Part shown: positions 58,866-64,000 of the stretch, one piece after another
Position numbering within the stretch: the stretch's first letter is position 1
Layout of the letters: the number at the start of each line of letters is the position of its first letter
Origin: Haberlea rhodopensis
Taxonomy: Eukaryota > Streptophyta > Magnoliopsida > Lamiales > Gesneriaceae
Assembly (NCBI GenBank): GCA_907163345.1
Contig: CAJQUN010000225.1
Coordinates: 186,001 to 250,000 of the forward strand
Length of the DNA stretch: 64,000 nucleotides
Direction: 5' to 3'
Made by a program: the position numbers and the translations under genes
Notes under the pieces: generated by a model
Databases searched by the model: none
The model's input: the letters and a program-made list of their open reading frames with translations, nothing else
Told to the model about the DNA's origin: nothing

Positions 58866-59966
58866 TGTGATGACCAGGGATTATAGATGTTAATCCCGGA
58901 GTGTTAATAACCCTAAAGTTGTTTTACGTGGCGATTTGGAGTTTAATCGCGGTGTCGGGCCTTCTGGGCTCTTTTATTTGGGTAGTTGGGATCGTTGGAT
59001 CCAGAGGTTGAGATTGTATTCTCATTCCGGTGAAAAACCTATGAGTTGGGTTTTTGTTGTGACTCGAGATCTCGGGTGCTTGTGTGGGCACCGGTAGGGG
59101 GTTTTGGAGTTAGAGAGAGAGATTTTGAAAACAGATGATTTTTAATGAATCATGATGTATTTGTGGGGCTATTAGTATTTTGGGGTATTTTTGCTATAAA
59201 TACCAGTTGAACCCGAGATTTAATTAAAAATTTCATTTCAGCCCTCCAGCCCGTCACTCTCTCTCTCCCCGCGCCCATTTCCCGTCTGCACCAACCCCGC
59301 CGCTTCAAGCGCTTCGCCCGCCGCCGTTCGGCCGTCCGACCCACCCACGGCTTCGTCTCGTCCAGGCGCTCCTTTCTGTACCGGTAATTCGAAGTTTAGT
59401 CGCGATTTGAGTTCGGATTTTTGCAGAATGCGTCGATCCCCAAATTCTAGGGTTCTTCGATTTCGGTCGATTTTCCTTCCGATCTTCGTATGGTTAACCT
59501 TCCTTACCCCTTTTCCATTCTTGTGATGTATTTTCCCTGCCTAATTGTGAAATATTGGTTCGAAATTTCCCCAATTTTCGTAGGGTTTATGTTCGAATTT
59601 TGGGGGTTTTTGGCAAGGGGTGTTGATTCTTGTTGTTGACCGATTAATTCTTGTTTAGAGGAAATTATGGTGTTTAATTGGGTTCGTTTTGTGAGATTAG
59701 GGTTCGAATTTTGTAGGGTTCGAATTTTGTAGGGTGTTCTTGAACAATTTTCGATATTGTCTCATTTGTTTCCCTCCCTGCATGTACCCTGCCCCGGGTC
59801 TTTTAAATGTTTAATTGTCGTGTGTTGACAATATTTTGAGGGTTATGGATGTGCTCGAGCATGGGTTACATGTTCGTAAATAATTGTGAATTATTTATTG
59901 TGTTAGCACATCGTTCCTCGGGGCATGGAACTCGAGCAAGGTTTGGCTCGGACTTCGAGGATTTAA

Positions 59967-59988
59967 GGTACGTTTAGCGTACGAGCAT
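59967..59988 (+). other. GTACG/CGTAC inverted repeat with GAGCAT (G LTR)
   Basis: The loop is TTTAG. It is followed downstream by the AGCGAAC hairpin, the same order as in A and K. Confidence 0.75.
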
Positions 59989-60135
59989 AGCTTAAATGAT
60001 GTTTTACAAGTATGATGCATGATTTAATATATATGAAATGTTTTACTATGATGGCACCGGGACTTGGTCACGTTATTTTGATTCACATGGTGAAATGCTT
60101 GGTGCGGCTATGAAGCGAGCAAATGATGGGGTGTG

Positions 60136-60152
60136 GTTGCTACGGAGCGAAC
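60136..60152 (+). other. Bulged-A hairpin in G LTR
   Basis: GTTGCT pairs with AGCG-A-AC around loop ACGG, with one G-T wobble and the same unpaired A. Confidence 0.65.
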
Positions 60153-61304
60153 ACCGATAGTATGACGCTACTATGAAGTAAGAAATGAAAATGTGGCATT
60201 TGAGTAGATATCTAGGATATCTGTATTTTATTCCCTATTGGTAATGAATAGGAACAGAGACGTAGTTAATCAGAGAAGTGATTAACTAGTATCGGAAGTT
60301 AAGGAAATCTCAATATGATATCTGGAATTATGATAATTGCTAGATAAAGAAAGATGTTATGAAATGTTGTTAATTTGAAATTGGCAATGGCTAATCAATG
60401 TAATGATTAACTGGATATTTGAGATTTGATGAATTTGTCTGTTTTGAGAACAGGGATATTACATGGTAAGCCCGGATGAGGATGATGCCATCCAGGAAGT
60501 ATCACATATGTTCCACAATATTTACATTTTCGTAAATTATGTATTATGTCATTATGATTATGAAATTGTGGATTTGGTATGCTCACCCCGTGTGGGGGGC
60601 TGTCTCTGTTAGGACAGGTGAACAGGTACATCGATGGCCTTGGAGTTGAGCTCGAGCTGTTGATAGGACGTACTCCCAGGATCGTGGTACCAGGGCTTGA
60701 TGGAGCACGGTATCGTATAGAGTACATATATACACCCGAGGATTTTATATACACATTTATGATGCTCGCATATGAGCACGGTTATACTTGTATATGGGTT
60801 GTATATAAAGGCATGAGCCCTTCTCTCTTTCATTCTATGTTGCATGCAATTAAGGGTAGAATTGCAGATGTTATGAGAGTCATTAGTGTATATTGTGGGT
60901 GTTGAAACCCACTTTTGTTGTCATATGTGTGGGGTTTTCCCTGGCTGGGAATTTACTTGGTATTGATGTATTATGATGAGTATTACGTTTTCCCTGGCCT
61001 GGAATTATGTTATGTGTTGTGCTTTTATTTCAGGATAGCTCTATTTATGGGGAGGTTCTGCCCAAATTTTTATAAAAGTCCACAATGTAAAAAGTGGCAC
61101 AAAGGGGATGGTAATGGGCGAACTTTATGAGTCTATTTGTTGTTAGGCTGATGATCTTATAACATTGAGTATTAAAGAAAAATTTTGTAGTTGCCATTCA
61201 ATGGTAAAGTATCATCTGAATTTCCCGAACGATTTTATTGAAAGCATGTGCCACACATAATGATTAATACACTAATCAAGGGTTGAGTATATGGGGTCCT
61301 TACA

Positions 61305-61480
61305 TTAGTGGTATCAGAGCAGTGGTTGCTCATTGGGGCTGTTGAGGGCCTAGGAAGTTATTGATAGCACATATTTATGCATGATGGCATTAATGTTATA
61401 CGACATAACGAATTGTTTATGTACTTTTATAATATGAAAAAGTGGTATTGCTAACCATTGTGGTTGTAGGAATCGTATGG
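61305..61480 (+). other. Element G primer site and leader
   Basis: TGGTATCAGAGC (61309-61320) is an exact tRNA-iMet site. The leader resembles that of H up to TGTGGTTGTAGG before a decayed gag start. Confidence 0.85.
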
Positions 61481-62129
61481 AACACGATAGGATGGCATTA
61501 ATAGTGATGTCTAGCACTCTATATGTTACGTGCCAAGGAATCTGATTTTGGTAAGAAAATCAGGGAAAAGAAAGATATGATGTATTGTCTGAGGATAGAC
61601 TGGGTAGAAAACCGACAGTGGAATACTTCGGTATGGTCTCAATTATTATTGAATAACTAATGCGTTTGTTCATGTAATGTTCAAGCAAGGAAGGTACGCA
61701 AGAAACGTACGGGCATCAGACGGTAAACCATACTTCTATACTATGATTATGCAATGATTGCACAAGTACATATGATGTTTATGATGATGATTATGATAAG
61801 TAAGTTTATGATGATGTTTATGATGAGTAAAGATGATATGATGTTTATGATGATGATTATGATAAGTAAGTTTATGATGATGATGTTTATGATGAGTAAA
61901 GATGATATGATGTTTATGATGATGATTATGATGAATAAGTTTATGATGATGATGTTTATGATGAGTAAAGATGATATGATGTTTATGATGATGATTATGA
62001 TGAATAAGTTTATAATGATGATGTTTATATGATGTTTATATAATGATACGATGTTATTTGTGGTAAGATGCCACGGGGTAAGATGCCCCACATGGTAAGA
62101 GGCCATGCGATATTATTATGTGGTAATGG
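61481..62129. repeat. Residual gypsy sequence with 69-bp tandem array and small hairpins
   Basis: Non-coding. Holds a GTACG/CGTAC repeat (61693-61716) followed by a 69-bp tandem repeat (about 61757-62035, units from 61826, 61895, 61964) built of TTTATGATGATG phrases. Three small hairpins follow with loop TAAGATG (62060-62108). It looks like part of another LTR of the A/G type; its borders are unclear. Confidence 0.55.
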
Positions 62130-62688
62130 TTCGAAATGTTGGTTTCTTTCGAGCCAACTTGTTCGAAACGCCAGAATTCATGAGCCATGAGCCACGGTCC
62201 AACCATGCACGGTTCATGACGGTGGCGGCTCAACCATCTCGAGCCAAGGGTTCGAAAACCCTAGCCCTCATGTTGTGTAGCAGCCAACGCGTATGATTCC
62301 GAGAATCATGGTCCGAACCATTATCGAGCCAAAGAGTTCAAAACTCATCCACGTCTCGAAACCTCCATGCATGAACATGAGCCACAACGACTAGACCATC
62401 TCGAGCATAGGAGTCCGAAACCCCTAGCCCTCACGTGGCTAAGCCGTGGGTCAAATGCATGGTGGTGGCCGAATACAACTTGTTACGGGTTCGATTGTTC
62501 GCTTCGTGTATCGTATACATCAAACATCAATTATATCAAATATAACTTCATGATAATTTCACAAACTTAATATTAACATATCATATATGTTCATACAGTT
62601 TTAAATAGCATGCAATATTAGTTCTAATATGATTAACACAATTTAATCACATAAATCCGATATGAGCCTTGTACACGGCTCTGACCAC
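62130..62688 (-). other. Copia leader next to LTR E
   Basis: Read on the minus strand from the LTR: a primer-site-like TGGTCAGAGCC (62676-62686; two bases short of TGGTATCAGAGCC), then about 550 bp of non-coding leader with repeated GGTTCGAA/CGAGCC phrases. Gag does not follow; the sequence breaks off at the residual gypsy segment. Confidence 0.6.
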
Positions 62689-64000
62689 TGTAAGTAATCC
62701 ATCATGCATAGCAATGCAGCGGAATATAAAATTTTATGGATTACTAAACACCGGATCTATACATAGGTAATCATATCGGATAAAGGATTACAAAAGTCTC
62801 ACCCTTGTAGCGTGTTTGAGCAGATTCCACGAAGCACCACGTCCAACGAACTCCGAGTCACGAGCAACACCTCCAAGGTCTTGCCTCAATGGTATCCACA
62901 CGATCAAATCGAACAAAGGGATAGTTTAAGAACAAAGTGCTAGATTTGTTCTTAAACCATATAAACAAAGCACACTCGATTCACAATCGAAAAGATGGCC
63001 CTCAACTCACTCTTCCTCACGTCGACTATGAAGAAGTCGAGAGAGAGAAGAGAGATGGCGGCCGAGAGCTTCACAAGCAATGTGGCTAGGTTAATTTTGA
63101 TATCAAGGAATGATTAACAATTAATCACCTTGTTATTATTATATATGATTTAATTAAAGGCTTTCTTAAAGCCTCATGGGCCCAAACCCATGATTTAATT
63201 AAATCCTTATAATCTTTTAATTAAGACTCTTCTTAATTAATTAATTCATCCCATGAATTTAATTTCCTTTATCGATTTAATCTTTTGTGCGACCCGATAG
63301 GATCTTGTAATGTTGGCAGTGACATAAAATCTCATTTTACGTTACAAGCAAAGAGCGGTGTCTAGCAACACATCAAGGCTACCCAAATTACAAGAATGTC
63401 AATGACTCGACATAACCTTTAGAACTTGTGATAATATTAACCATGTAACTTAATCCCTTTGTCCTTTGTGTTTAGATTGAACACGAGTCATGAAATAGTC
63501 ATACTCGTATATTCAGTCTCTATTTCTTGATCCCCAAGTAGAACTAGAATAAACGAATAAGCTCGATATCACATATCGACTCATTCGAGCATGGCCATGC
63601 ATTTTAGTTCTCACTTGATCAAGCGCCAAACACATCTCCTGTTATATAGGAGGGACAAATCCTATCTCGATCAGTCAACTTCCCTCTACATAATTCGTAG
63701 TGTATCCAATAGTCGCCTTTATAGTTTACCCTGTTACGGGTAACGTTTGACAATATGAAGATACATAACTCCTTATGTTGGGATCTCTGATGATTACAAG
63801 TCGTAAGGATTACATACATTATTATCACTATGAGAATTGCATATGACAATCATATAACTATCCATGTTGCATTCTCATGGTGGGTCTGTCCAGTACATCG
63901 TTCTCTAACATGTACCCATGTGTTGATTTGATATCTCATATCAATGAACAATTCATCAATCAACACATACTAGTCTCTACATATTATCATTATCCCTATT
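62689..64000 (-). repeat. Copia LTR of E type, running off the window
   Basis: Starts TGTAAGTAATCC. It is almost identical to 29673-29762 plus 41103-42231 and clearly less like the D LTR. TATA candidate on minus at 63651-63659. About 190 bp of LTR should remain beyond the window. Confidence 0.92.

Larger units (their letters stand above)
58866..61304 (+). repeat. LTR of gypsy element G
   Basis: 2439 bp from TGTGATGACCAGGG to GGGTCCTTACA. TATAAATA lies at 59195-59202, followed by a GC-rich leader-like stretch. It has a GTACG/CGTAC repeat (59967-59988), a bulged hairpin (60136-60152), the CACCCCGTGTGGGG block near 60585, two TTCCCTGGC..GGAA repeats near 60940-61005 and TTTTTATAAAAGTCC. The base order of blocks matches LTR H. 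The TSD would be TCTTG (58861-58865), but no second copy is found. Confidence 0.88.

Noticed and set aside
59150..59344. Arg-rich minus-strand ORF in the G LTR
   Set aside because: Antisense of a GC-rich leader just after the TATA box; its composition explains the open frame.
61754..62106. Met/Ile-rich ORFs on both strands
   Set aside because: They are translations of the 69-bp TTTATGATGATG tandem repeat.

Overview
The window is plant nuclear DNA, from an angiosperm and probably a eudicot. It consists almost wholly of LTR retrotransposons nested inside one another. The evidence is tRNA-iMet-type and TGGCGCCGTTGCCGGGGA-type primer sites, Ty3/gypsy and Ty1/copia polyproteins of plant lineages, TATAAATA promoters inside LTRs, and 5-bp target-site duplications (TSDs). 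I found no single-copy host gene, tRNA gene, rRNA gene or CRISPR array. I cannot name the species.

Layout. 1-15281 is a minus-strand Ty3 chromovirus-like element B, cut in its integrase by a near-identical plus-strand element A (613-9424, TSD GCTCT). B itself sits in the 5' LTR of C (15282-20931), an Athila/Tat-type element reduced to gag and protease. Next come a copia LTR fragment (20999-21470), a minus-strand gypsy LTR K with a decayed 3' internal end (21471-23981), and H (23982-29465), a gypsy LTR followed by non-coding, repeat-filled DNA. A copia LTR E (29673-42231) is split by I (29763-41102, TSD CGGAT), a minus-strand SIRE-like copia element with an env-like region. From 42232 runs copia element D (minus strand), whose integrase is split by F (46167-57738, TSD GTAAC). 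D's gag is cut at 58866 by gypsy LTR G. The window ends in a copia leader and LTR (62689-64000) that matches E rather than D.

The most unusual content is in F, an Athila-like element with about 99% identical LTRs. Where such elements usually carry an env-like ORF, it has two extra ORFs. One is an intact 182-aa protein with a basic patch and Cys cluster laid out like plant-virus cysteine-rich nucleic-acid-binding proteins. The other is a full-length, intronless LONELY GUY (LOG)-like cytokinin-activating enzyme carrying one in-frame stop. Each ORF is preceded by a good 3' splice site and an A-rich leader, which suggests expression from spliced RNAs.

The second theme is structural. The LTRs of several families carry arrays of short inverted repeats: 21-bp-phased CGATCGATCG palindromes, a GTACG/CGTAC hairpin followed by GAGCAT, hairpins with one bulged A that tend to keep their pairing when bases change, and three tandem approximately 52-nt hairpins in the F LTR.
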